A stretch of 64,000 nucleotides of DNA, taken from assembly GCA_027186245.1 (NCBI GenBank), contig CP114492.1, forward strand, positions 2,673,501 to 2,737,500. The letters are read 5' to 3'. Every line of letters starts with the position of its first letter. The stretch's first letter is position 1. Positions 37,851-50,539 of this stretch are shown one piece after another. The notes beneath the pieces are model-generated. The model was not told the DNA's origin and did not search any database. It saw only the letters and a list, made by a program, of their open reading frames with translations. Position numbers and translations under genes: made by a program. Origin of the DNA: Coriaria nepalensis. Its lineage: Eukaryota; Streptophyta; Magnoliopsida; Cucurbitales; Coriariaceae.

Positions 37851-40675
37851 TCACCAATAATATTCCAGCAAACTTAAAAAATGATCGGAACTCTATCACA
37901 CTGGAAACTTAAAACTCTAGAGGGAAGAAAAACTGAGAGAGATTTCATTTTTTTTGGTGTGTTTCCAAATGAGGGAAAGCTGTCAATTTACAGACTCATG
38001 AGGGGAGATATAAATAATTAAAATTTTAATCTAGTTTAATATAAACTTAAATATGATGAAATCAAATATTAAACTCTACATTTTCATCTTCATACATTTT
38101 GCATGAGAAAAAAAGTTATTCAAGAGAGAAGAAAAAAAAAGTTGGGACAAGACGAATCAGGGTGTTTTCGAGTCGACATTCGGCGCGTTTAGATGCAGGC
38201 GGACACACATTAGCTAAGTCTGATTCAGATTTGCACCCCTATAGGTGTGTGTAAGAAGAAATATTTTAGCTTATATTTTATTATCCATTAAAAAATATGC
38301 AATTCTATATAAATATTCTATCACTTGTTCTCTTTTTTAATATAAGACAATTTTTCTCCTTCATTTTTAACTCTTACCAAGGATACCATATACCGATTCG
38401 AAATTCTTACTGAAGAAAATCTGATTCAATTTTAACTTTTTATTTATATAAAATAAGCTCACCAAAAATTAAGTAAAAATATAACATGTTGAAATATCAA
38501 ATTATATATATATATACATATAGGTCTCTTTAGGCGGGCAAGTTCATGAAACTAACTCCTGGTAAATATACTCTGTACAAATTTTTACTTGATGTTAAAT
38601 GTTTTGTATCTGACTTTTATTATTTATTATTTAATTTTTTTTTAAGTTTTCAAAATTTTAAAAAGATTACTATAGTGAAAAAAAAAAAAAAAAAACTAAA
38701 TGAAGGGCTAAAATTATCTATTGCGATCTTAAAATTAACATGTAAAAATGAAAAGTGTACTGCACATGTAAGCTGTCATGTTCTTATAATGTAGGCCTGC
38801 CACTTGTTTATATTCATCTCAACTAGTACGATAAAAATGAAGAGGCACAAGGGATTTTGGAGGGAATGTTAACTATTTTAACAATTTTTTTTATCCAAAT
38901 TAGAATGAGGTGATTATTTGAAAGTGTGAGACTAAACTCAGGTTTAAAGTATGTTGTAATCCAAGAGTCTTACTGATGTAATGAACAATATAAAGATAAA
39001 CTAAAACAAAAAATAAGAAAAGTAACTATACATAAGTCTCAAGTTTGACATAAAAAAAGTCTCATGTGTTAATATGAGTTGTCTCAAATGTTTGTCGATA
39101 ATTTGATCTCTCCGATTGTGAGAGGAGTTCTCTTCCTGGGAGGAGATGTTTTTGAAGTTTGATTTCAGATCTATAACAAGTTTTGTCTTTTTGATTTCTC
39201 CGAGTGCTTTAGCTACTCCTCGTTCTTGATCGAAGATTGATCTTTGGTTCATTTACTCCGTTTGAAGTTCTTATTCGTTTTTTTTTCCGATTGTTTTCAT
39301 AGGTTTTTCTAAGTGTTTGGGATTGGAGGAGCTTGGCGGGTTGATTAAGGATGAGAAGTCAGATGGTGCTTCATGATTTGGGAAGCCAAATGGTGACTTC
39401 AGTGCAATATCTAGTTTATTCAGGCTGTAATATTGTATAATACTAATATTTTTCCAATTTAATCTCCGTTTGTGTCTAATAATTATATGGATTATAAAAT
39501 TACTTTGATACTTAAACTTGTAATCTTTCCTAATTCTTAATAAAAGTTATTTCTTTCCACCAAAAAAAATAAAAACCTATCCAATGCCTATTTACTTATA
39601 TAAACTATATTTTTTAAAATTCAAGACCTCCCGATTATATCTCATATTTCTTAGAGCTAATCTCAATAGACATGTTGTTTAGTAATTAATCTATTTTTTC
39701 TTTGCATGCCTTGTTACACGGAGTCCCCCAATTTCACTCGGGCACGTACAATAATTTTGGGTTTCTTCTCTTCTTTCTTGCCAATCTTTATATACCAATC
39801 CAATCCAATAAAATCCAATCAAATTTAGTCATAAGGCTGTCTAGGATCTAGGTCTTTTTTGGCTAAATTATCATTCTCCTCTTTTATTTATTATAATAAT
39901 ATTATTATTAATCTTTAGATTTTCAGATTATTAAAAATTTTAAATGAAATTAAAATGATATCTAAATCTATTATACTAAAATTAAAACATATTTTCTCAT
40001 TAAAAAAAATGTTAATATCCTTCAAAGTTATTAGCTTTAAAAAAAAAATTAATAATTTTTATTATTATTTAATTCACAAATTTTAACTCCATTTTTTATT
40101 TATCAATTTTTTATTTTCATTATTTTACCATCTTAAATCTCAATGAAAATCACTTTAACAATTATTTTAAGAATACTAATAATATTTTTTAAAATTTTAA
40201 AAATAAAATTAAACTATTTAAAAGTTTAAGGAGAAATTGACAAATGATAATTTAGCAGTTTTTCTTTGAAAAAGTTCAATGTTCTCCAAAATTTAATTTC
40301 ACAGTTATAAAAAGTGATAAGAAAATGGAAAAAACGAGTAAATATGGGGTGGTACACGTGGTGCTAAAAAAGACTTCTACTGCTATTCAACAATATCATT
40401 ATCTTAAAAGAAAAAAAGAAAAAAAAGAAAAAAATAAATAAATAGCAATAAGATCAAGTAGAAGTTCTGTGTTTCTCGGTATTTTTAGGTTTTGAGATGA
40501 GGCTTTGAGTTTCCACCATTCATCCTAGATATAATAGCAATTCCTCTTTGGTAGAGATATAATAACAATTCCATCTCTACCATTTCCTTTGATATTTTGC
40601 TTTATTCCTTTTTTTTTTTTTGGGGTCCTAACCCAAAGAAAAAGTGAGAAGAAAGAAAGCTAAGACTAAGATAGA
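37851..40675. other. Intergenic, AT-rich, upstream of the H-protein gene
   Basis: Poly-A tract at 38679-38696, long AT-rich stretch 39880-40240, and a pyrimidine/purine-rich zone from 40390 that probably contains the promoter and 5' UTR of the downstream gene. No supported gene. The frame at 39001-39252 is unrecognised. Confidence 0.5.
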
Positions 40676-41697
40676 ATGGCACTCAGAATGTGGGCTTCTT
40701 CTACTGCCAATACACTTAGAGTCTCCTGTGCTTCAAAATCTCATCTCTCCGCCACATTTTCTCTCTCCAGATGCTTCTCTTCTGGTATGAAAATCAATCT
40801 TCTTTAATGGGTTTTCCTCTTTGGTGGTAGTAATTAATTAATGTAATTACAGTTTTGGATGGGCTCAAGTATTCACCTTCACATGAATGGGTCAAGCATG
40901 AAGGCCCGGTGGCTACTGTTGGCATAACTGATCATGCTCAGGTCTCTGATCTCTCTCTCTCTCTCTCTTAAGAACTGGAATTTGGATAAACTGCACTTTA
41001 GGAACTTGTACTTGACTAGATCTGTAGATAATGAAGCAACTACATTTTTATGTTTAAAATGTTGGTTAGGCGTTAAAAGTTCTGTTCTGAAATACTTAAG
41101 ACAAACTGGCTTTGAATGTTTATAATTTGTAAAACAACGGTTACTTCCAATCAACCATTGGCATACAAAACTTTGAAGCCAAAATTATTGAACTGTATGA
41201 TAAACTTTTTAAGTAGTCTTGTGTTCTTGTAATTAGCATAAGTTAAGGGTACATATTATTACTAGATTGTTTGAAATGGGCAAAAATTATTAATTATAGG
41301 ATGAAATAATGACAGGACCATCTAGGAGAAGTGGTGTTTGTGGAGCTGCCGGAGCCAGGGAAGTCGGTGAGTAAAGGAGGAAGCTTTGGAGCAGTTGAGA
41401 GTGTGAAAGCAACAAGTGATGTTAACTCCCCAATCTCCGGTGAGATTGTTGAAGTTAATACAAAGCTCACTGAAACTCCTGGTTTGGTAATACCTTCTCC
41501 TCACTCATATTCTCATGCATTCATCAAAACGCACATCGATATTTACTTTTGTTCTTTATGAAATGAAGATCAATTCTAGCCCATATGAAGGTGGCTGGAT
41601 GATCAAAGTGAAGCCCAGCGATCCATCCGAATTAGGATCTCTACTCGGCCCAAAGGAGTACACAAAATTCTGCGAAGAAGAAGATGCGGCCCACTAA
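40676..41697 (+). CDS. GDCH: Glycine cleavage system H protein, mitochondrial (4 exons)
   Basis: Lipoyl-bearing carrier of the glycine decarboxylase complex. It shuttles the aminomethyl group between the P and T proteins and is reoxidised by the L protein, in photorespiration and one-carbon metabolism in the mitochondrial matrix (family knowledge). Exons: 40676-40784, 40853-40941, 41316-41486, 41569-41697; all introns are GT-AG and phases agree. The product is 165 aa, the usual plant length. Residues 1-36 are Ser/Arg-rich, a mitochondrial presequence ending near RCFSS. The mature protein starts [14 protein letters not shown]. The lipoylated lysine is K97 in [16 protein letters not shown], matching Lys63 of the mature pea protein. 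The end, [13 protein letters not shown], is typical. Intron 2 contains a (CT)n tract. An LTR-derived satellite begins 115 bases after the stop. Confidence 0.96.
40951..40967. repeat. (CT)n microsatellite in intron 2 of the H-protein gene
   Basis: Uninterrupted CT dinucleotides, seen directly, starting ten bases after the splice donor. Confidence 0.9.
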
Positions 41698-41779
41698 AGA
41701 GAGAGAGATGAATAAGAACGAATGGGCTTTATTCCGAAATTGATATAATGGACTAAATTCTTTATAGCTCTGTGGACTT

Positions 41780-41785
41780 AATAAA
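41780..41785 (+). terminator. Polyadenylation signal of the H-protein gene
   Basis: AATAAA, 83 bases after the stop codon. The LTR-like block starts 27 bases downstream of its first T-G, so the cleavage site must lie at or inside the insertion boundary. Confidence 0.6.
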
Positions 41786-43572
41786 AATATTAGCTTTTGG
41801 CAAGCTGATTTTGAAAATGGATATCTGTCAAATTAATCGGATCTTGACATGGGATAAATATTTTATTTGATATGATATTTATGTAGATACTAGTATAATA
41901 TTATTTATTATCATTAATTAAGTTAATTATTATTTATTAATTTTATTAAAATTAATATTATATATATCATGATAAAATTCAGTATCTTGAGTTATGTGCT
42001 CTGAATATTATGATAAAGATCGTGCTAGTAGATACTCGAGTCGCTAAAAACTCTTAAGATACAACCAGTTCATTGTTATAAGATCGCGAGAATAGACATC
42101 GATAGATCCGGATAGACAATCATATAGTTCATAATCTAATCTTAGGGTGATCAATTTCACAATCAGTGGTGTTAGTAGAATACTATAATGGTGTTGAACT
42201 TGATACATCGATAATTTTTAATGGTATTTAATACTTATGTTAATGAGAATTATATAATGACTATTTGATATGTGATCCTCCGACTTGAGAGACCATGGTT
42301 TTCTTAGTATCGGACTTCATACTTTGACATCATTCCTATTAGCCCTAGCCATAGATGAGCACGGGGTGAACCATTGAGTATCGAGTGTTGTGTGAGAAAA
42401 ATTAATCGGATTTCAACATGGGATAAATTATTTATTTGATATGATATTAATGTAGATATTAGTAAAATATTATTTATTGTTATTAATTAAAGTCAATTAT
42501 TATTTATTATATTTATTGATTTTATTGAAATTAATATTATATATTATATATATCTTGATAAAATTCATTATCTTGAGTTATGTACTCTGAATATTATGAT
42601 AAAGATCGTGCTAGTAGATACTCGAGTCGCTAAAAACTCTTAAGATACAAATAGTTCATTATTATAAGATCTTGAGAATAGATATCGATAGATCCGGATA
42701 GACAATCATATAATTCATAATCTAATTTTAGGGTGATCAATTTCACAGTTAGTGGTGTTAGTAGAATATTATAATGGTGTTGAACTTGATACTTCGACAA
42801 TTTTTAATGGTATTTAATACTTATGTAAATGAGAATTATATAATGACTATTTGATATGTGATCCTCCGATTTGAGAGACCATGGTTTTCTTAGTATCGGA
42901 CTTCATACTTTGACATCATTCCTATTAGCCGTAGCTATAGATGAACACGGGGTGAACCATTGAGTATCGAGTGTTGTGCGAGAAAAATTAATAGGATTTC
43001 CACATGGGATAAATTATTTATTTGATATGATATTAATGTAGATATTAGTAAAATATTATTTATTGTTATTAATTAAAGTCAATTATTATTTATTATATTT
43101 ATTGATTTTATTGAAATTAATATTATATATTATATATATCTTGATAAAATTCATTATCTTGAGTTATGTACTCTGAATATTATGATAAAGATCGTGCTAG
43201 TAGATACTCGAGTCGCTAAAAACTCTTAAGATACAAATAGTTCATTGTTATAAGATCTTGAGAATAGATATCAATAGATCCAGATAGACAATCATATAAT
43301 TCATAATCTAATTTTAGGGTGATCAATTTCACAATTAGTAGTGTTAGTAGAATATTATAATGGTGTTGAACTTGATACTTCGACAATTTTTAAGGGTATT
43401 TAATACTTATGTAAATGAGAATTCTATAATGACTATTTGATATGTGATCCTCCGACTTGAGAGACCATGGTTTTCTTAGTATCGGACTTCATACTTTGAC
43501 ATCATTCCTATTAGCCCTAGCCATAGATGAGCACGGGGTGAACCATTGAGTATCGAGTGTTGTGCGAGAAAA

Positions 43573-45914
43573 ATTAATCGGATTTCAACATGGGATAAAT
43601 TATTTATTTGATATGATATTAATGTAGATATTAGTAAAATATTATTTATTGTTATTAATTAAAGTCAATTATTATTTATTATATTTATTGATTTTATTGA
43701 AATTAATATTATATATTATATATATCTTGATAAAATTCATTATCTTGAGTTATGTACTCTGAATATTATGATAAAGATCGTGCTAGTAGATACTCGAGTC
43801 GCTAAAAACTCTTAAGATACAAACAGTTCATTGTTATAAGATCTCGAGAATAGATATCGATAGATCCGGATAGACAATCATATAATTCATAATCTAATTT
43901 TAGGACGATCAATTTCACAGTTAGTGGTGTTAGTAGAATATTATAATGGTGTTGAACTTGATACTTCGACAATTTTTAATGGTATTTAATACTTATGTAA
44001 ATGAGAATTATATAATGACTATTTGATATGTGATCCTCCGACTTGAGAGACCATGGTTTTCTTAGTATCGGACTTCATACTTTGACATCATTCCTATTAG
44101 CCCTAGCTATAGATGAACACGGGGTGAACCATTGAGTATCGAGTGTTGTGCGAGAAAAATTAATCGAATTTCAACATGGGATAAATTATTTATTTGATAT
44201 GATATTAATGTAGATATTAGTAAAATATTATTTATTGCTATTAATTAAAGTCAATTATTATTTATTATATTTATTGATTTTATTGAAATTAATATTATAT
44301 ATTATATATATCTTGATAAAATTCATTATCTTGAGTTATGTACTCTGAATATTATGATAAAGATCGGGCTAGTAGATACTCGAGTCGCTAAAAACTATTA
44401 AGATACAAACAGTTCATTGTTATAAGATCTCGAGAATAGATATCGATAAATACGGATAGACAATCATATAATTCATAATCTAATTTTAGGGCGATCAATT
44501 TCACAGTTAGTGGTGTTAGTAGAATATTATAATGGTGTTGAACTTGATACTTCGACAATTTTTAATGATATTAATACTTATGCAAATGAGAATTATATAA
44601 TGACTATTTGATATGTGATCCTCCGACTTGAGAGACCATGGTTTTCTTAGTATCCGACTTCATACTTTGACATCATTCCTATTAGCCCTAGCTATAGATG
44701 AACACGGGGTGAACCATTGAGTATCGAGTGTTGTGCGAGAAAAATTAATCGGATTTCAACATGGGATAAATTATTTATTTGATATGATATTAATGTAGAT
44801 ATTAGTAAAATATTATTTATTGTTATTAATTAAAGTCAATTATTATTTATTATATTTATTGATTTTATTGAAATTAATATTATATATTATATATATCTTG
44901 ATAAAATTCATTATCTTGAGTTATGTACTCTGAATATTATGATAAAGATCGTGCTAGTAGATACTCGAGTCGCTAAAAACTCTTAAGATACAAACAGTTC
45001 ATTGTTATAAGATCTCGAGAATAGATATCGATGGATCCGGATAGACAATCATATAATTCATAATCTAATTTTAGGGCGATCAATTTCACAGTTAGTGGTG
45101 TTAGTAGAATATTATAATGGTGTTGAACTTGATACTTCGACAATTTTTAATGGTATTTAATACTTATGTAAATGAGAATTATATAATGACTATTTGATAT
45201 GTGATCCTCCGACTTGAGAGACCATGGTTTTCTTAGTATCGGACTTCATACTTTGACATCATTCCTATTAGCCCTAGCTATAGATGAACACGGGGTGAAC
45301 CATTGAGTATCGAGTGTTGTGCGAGAAAAATTAATCGAATTTCAACATGGGATAAATTATTTATTTGATATGATATTAATGTAGATATTAGTAAAATATT
45401 ATTTATTGCTATTAATTAAAGTCAATTATTATTTATTATATTTATTGATTTTATTGAAATTAATATTATATATTATATATATCTTGATAAAATTCATTAT
45501 CTTGAGTTATGTACTCTGAATATTATGATAAAGATCGGGCTAGTAGATACTCGAGTCGCTAAAAACTCTTAAGATACAAACAGTTCATTGTTATAAGATC
45601 TCGAGAATAGATATCGATAAATACGGATAGACAATCATATAATTCATAATCTAATTTTAGGGCGATCAATTTCACAGTTAGTGGTGTTAGTAGAATATTA
45701 TAATGGTGTTGAACTTGATACTTCGACAATTTTTAATGATATTAATACTTATGCAAATGAGAATTATATAATGACTATTTGATATGTGATCCTCCGACTT
45801 GAGAGACCATGGTTTTCTTAGTATCCGACTTCATACTTTGACATCATTCCTATTAGCCCTAGCTATAGATGAACACGGGGTGAACCATTGAGTATCGAGT
45901 GTTGTGCGAGAAAA
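43573..45914 (+). repeat. Two-unit higher-order repeat, 1171-bp period
   Basis: Units at 44159 and 45330 share private changes: TAATCGAATTT at the start, TTATTGCTATT, GATCGGGCTAG, GATAAATACGGATAG, AATGATATTAATACTTATGC and GTATCCGACTTC. Units at 43573 and 44744 instead share the standard forms. The pair was therefore duplicated as a block. Confidence 0.85.
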
Positions 45915-47086
45915 ATTAATCGGATTTCAAGATGGGATAAATTATTTATTTGATATGATATTAATGCAGATATTAGTAAAATATTATTTATTGTTATTAA
46001 TTAAAGTCAATTATTATTTATTATCTTTATTGATTTTATTGAAATTAATATTATATATTATATATATCTTGATAAAATTCATTATCTTGAGTTATGTACT
46101 CTGAATATTATGATAAAGATCGGGCTAGTAGATACTCGAGTCGCTAAAAACTTTTAAGATACAAACAGTTCATTGTTATAAGATCTCGAGAATAGATATC
46201 GATAGATCCGGATAGACAATCATATAATTCATAATCTAATCTTAGGGTGATCAATTTCACAGTCAGTGGTGTTAGTAGAATATTATAATGGTGTTGAACT
46301 TGATACTTCGATAATTTTTAATGGTAATTAATACTTATGTTAATGAGAATTATATAATGACTATTTGATATGTGATCCTCCGACTTGAGAGACCATGGTT
46401 TTCTTAGTATCAGATTTCATACTTTGACATCATTCCTATTAGCCCTAGCCATAGATGAACACAGGGTGAACCATTGAGTATCGAGTGTTGTGCGAGAAAA
46501 ATTAATCGGATTTCGACATGGGATAAATTATTTATTTGATATGATATTAATGCAGATATTAGTAAAATATTATTTATTGTTATTAATTAAAGTCAATTAT
46601 TATTTATTATATTTATTGAATTTATTGAAATTAATATTATATATTATATATATCATGATAAAATTCAGTATCTTGAGTTATGTACTCTGAATATTATGAT
46701 AAAGATCGTGCTAGTAAATACTCGAGTCGCTAAAAACTCTTAAGATACAAACAATTCATTGTTATAAGATCTCGAGAATAGACATCGATAGATCTGGATA
46801 AACATTCATATAGTTCATAAACTATTCTTAGGGTGATCAATTTCACAGTTAGTGGTGTTAGTAGAATACTATAATGGTGTTGAACTTGATACTTCGATAA
46901 TTTTTAATGGTAATTAATACTTATGTTAATGAGAATTATATAATGACTATTTGATATGTGATCCTCCGACTTGAGAGACCATGGTTTTCTTAGTATCGGA
47001 CTTCATGCTTTGACATCATTCCTATTAGCCTTAGCCATAGGTGAACACGGGGTAAACCATTGAGTATCGAGTATTGTGCGAGAAAA

Positions 47087-50000
47087 ATTAATCGGATTTC
47101 AACATGGGATACATTATTTATTTGATATGATATTAATGTAGATAATAGTAAAATATTATTTATTGTTATTAATTAAAGTCAATTATTATTTATTGATTTT
47201 ATTGAAATTATTATTATATATTATATATATCATGATAAAATTCAGTATCTTGAGTTATGTACTCTGAATATTTTGATAAAGATCGTGCTAGTAGATACTC
47301 GAGTCGCTAAAAACTCTTAAGATACAAACAGTTCATTGTTATAAGATCTCGAGAATAGACATCGATAGATCTAGATAGACAATCATATAGTTCATAATCT
47401 AATCTTAGGGTGATCAATTTCACAGTCAGTGGTGTTAGTAGAATACTATAATGGTGTTGAACTTGATACTTCGATAATTTTTAATGGTAATTAATACTTA
47501 TGTTAATGAGAATTATATAATGACTATTTGATATGTGATCCTCCGACTTGAGAGACCATGGTTTTCTTAGTATCGGACTTCATACTTTGACATCATTCCT
47601 ATTAGCCCTAGCCATAGATGAACACGGGGTGAACCATTGAGTATCGAGTGTTGTGCGAGAAAAATTTATCGGATTTCGACATGGGATAAATTATATATAT
47701 GATATGATATTAATGTAGATATTAGTAAAATATTATTTATTGTTATTAATTAAAGTCAATTATTATTTATTATATTTATTGATTTTATTGAAATTAATAT
47801 ATATCATGATAAAATTCATTATCTTGAGTTATGTACTCTGAATATTATAATAAAGATCGTGCTAGTAGATACTCGAGTCGTTAAAAACTCTTAAGATACA
47901 AACGGTTCATTGTTATAAGATCTCAAGAATAGATATCGATAGATCCGGATAGACAATCATATAATTCATAATCTAATCTTAGGGTGATCAATTTCACAGT
48001 CAGTGGTGTTAGTAGAATACTATAATGGTGTTGAACTTGATACTTCGATAATTTTTAATGGTAATTAATACTTATGTTAATGAGAATTATATAATGACTA
48101 TTTGATATGTGATCCTCCGACTTGAGAGACCATGGTTTTCTTAGTATCGGACTTCATACTTTGACATCATTCCTATTAGCCTTAGCCATAGGTGAACACG
48201 GGGTAAACCATTGAGTATCGAGTATTGTGCGAGAAAAATTAATCGGATTTCAACATGGGATACATTATTTATTTGATATGATATTAATGTAGATAATAGT
48301 AAAATATTATTTATTGTTATTAATTAAAGTCAATTATTATTTATTGATTTTATTGAAATTATTATTATATATTATATATATCATGATAAAATTCAGTATC
48401 TTGAGTTATGTACTCTGAATATTTTGATAAAGATCGTGCTAGTAGATACTCGAGTCGCTAAAAACTCTTAAGATACAAACAGTTCATTGTTATAAGATCT
48501 CGAGAATAGACATCGATAGATCTAGATAGACAATCATATAGTTCATAATCTAATCTTAGGGTGATCAATTTCACAGTCAGTGGTGTTAGTAGAATACTAT
48601 AATGGTGTTGAACTTGATACTTCGATAATTTTTAATGGTAATTAATACTTATGTTAATGAGAATTATATAATGACTATTTGATATGTGATCCTCCGACTT
48701 GAGAGACCATGGTTTTCTTAGTATCGGACTTCATACTTTGACATCATTCCTATTAGCCCTAGCCATAGATGAACACGGGGTGAACCATTGAGTATCGAGT
48801 GTTGTGCGAGAAAAATTTATCGGATTTCGACATGGGATAAATTATATATATGATATGATATTAATGTAGATATTAGTAAAATATTATTTATTGTTATTAA
48901 TTAAAGTCAATTATTATTTATTATATTTATTGATTTTATTGAAATTAATATATATCATGATAAAATTCATTATCTTGAGTTATGTACTCTGAATATTATA
49001 ATAAAGATCGTGCTAGTAGATACTCGAGTCGTTAAAAACTCTTAAGATACAAACGGTTCATTGTTATAAGATCTCAAGAATAGATATCGATAGATCCGGA
49101 TAGACAATCATATAATTCATAATCTAATCTTAGGGTGATCAATTTCACAGTCAGTGGTGTTAGTAGAATACTATAATGGTGTTGAACTTGATACTTCGAT
49201 AATTTTTAATGGTAATTAATACTTATGTTAATGAGAATTATATAATGACTATTTGATATGTGATCCTCCGACTTGAGAGACCATGGTTTTCTTAGTATCG
49301 GACTTCATACTTTGACATCATTCCTATTAGCCTTAGCCATAGGTGAACACGGGGTAAACCATTGAGTATCGAGTATTGTGCGAGAAAAATTAATCGGATT
49401 TCAACATGGGATACATTATTTATTTGATATGATATTAATGTAGATAATAGTAAAATATTATTTATTGTTATTAATTAAAGTCAATTATTATTTATTGATT
49501 TTATTGAAATTATTATTATATATTATATATATCATGATAAAATTCAGTATCTTGAGTTATGTACTCTGAATATTTTGATAAAGATCGTGCTAGTAGATAC
49601 TCGAGTCGCTAAAAACTCTTAAGATACAAACAGTTCATTGTTATAAGATCTCGAGAATAGACATCGATAGATCTAGATAGACAATCATATAGTTCATAAT
49701 CTAATCTTAGGGTGATCAATTTCACAGTCAGTGGTGTTAGTAGAATACTATAATGGTGTTGAACTTGATACTTCGATAATTTTTAATGGTAATTAATACT
49801 TATGTTAATGAGAATTATATAATGACTATTTGATATGTGATCCTCCGACTTGAGAGACCATGGTTTTCTTAGTATCGGACTTCATACTTTGACATCATTC
49901 CTATTAGCCCTAGCCATAGATGAACACGGGGTGAACCATTGAGTATCGAGTGTTGTGCGAGAAAAATTAATCGGATTTCGACATGGGATAAATTATATAT

Positions 50001-50539
50001 ATGATATGATATTAATGTAGATATTAGTAAAATATTATTTATTGTTATTAATTAAAGTCAATTATTATTTATTATATTTATTGATTTTATTGAAATTAAT
50101 ATATATCATGATAAAATTCATTATCTTGAGTTATGTACTCTGAATATTATAATAAAGATCGTGCTAGTAGATACTCGAGTCGTTAAAAACTCTTAAGATA
50201 CAAACGGTTCATTGTTATAAGATCTCAAGAATAGATATCGATAGATCCGGATAGACAATCATATAATTCATAATCTAATCTTAGGGTGATCAATTTCACA
50301 GTCAGTGGTGTTAGTAGAATACTATAATGGTGTTGAACTTGATACTTCGATAATTTTTAATGGTAATTAATACTTATGTTAATGAGAATTATATAATGAC
50401 TATTTGATATGTGATCCTCCGACTTGAGAGACCATGGTTTTCTTAGTATCGGACTTCATACTTTGACATCATTCCTATTAGCCCTAGCCATAGATGAACA
50501 CGGGGTGAACCATTGAGTATCGAGTGTTGTGCGAGAAAA
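47087..50539 (+). repeat. Two-unit higher-order repeat, three copies, 1151-bp period
   Basis: Type-a units (47087, 48238, 49389) carry GGGATACATTATT, GTAGATAATAG and GAATATTTTGATAAAG. Type-b units (47664, 48815, 49966) carry ATTATATATATGATATG, a shortened AATTAATATATATCATG and AAACGGTTC. The a-b pair repeats exactly every 1151 bp. By eye the three pairs are almost identical; one visible difference is ATTAATC versus ATTTATC at 49966. An extra b unit follows at 50540 and an extra a unit ends the array at 51700. Confidence 0.9.

Noticed and set aside
45904..46690. Two nearly identical 66-codon open frames (45904-46104 and 46490-46690)
   Set aside because: They are the same segment of adjacent satellite units, AT-rich and Leu/Ile/Tyr-dominated; the other units do not keep the frame open. 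Not genes.
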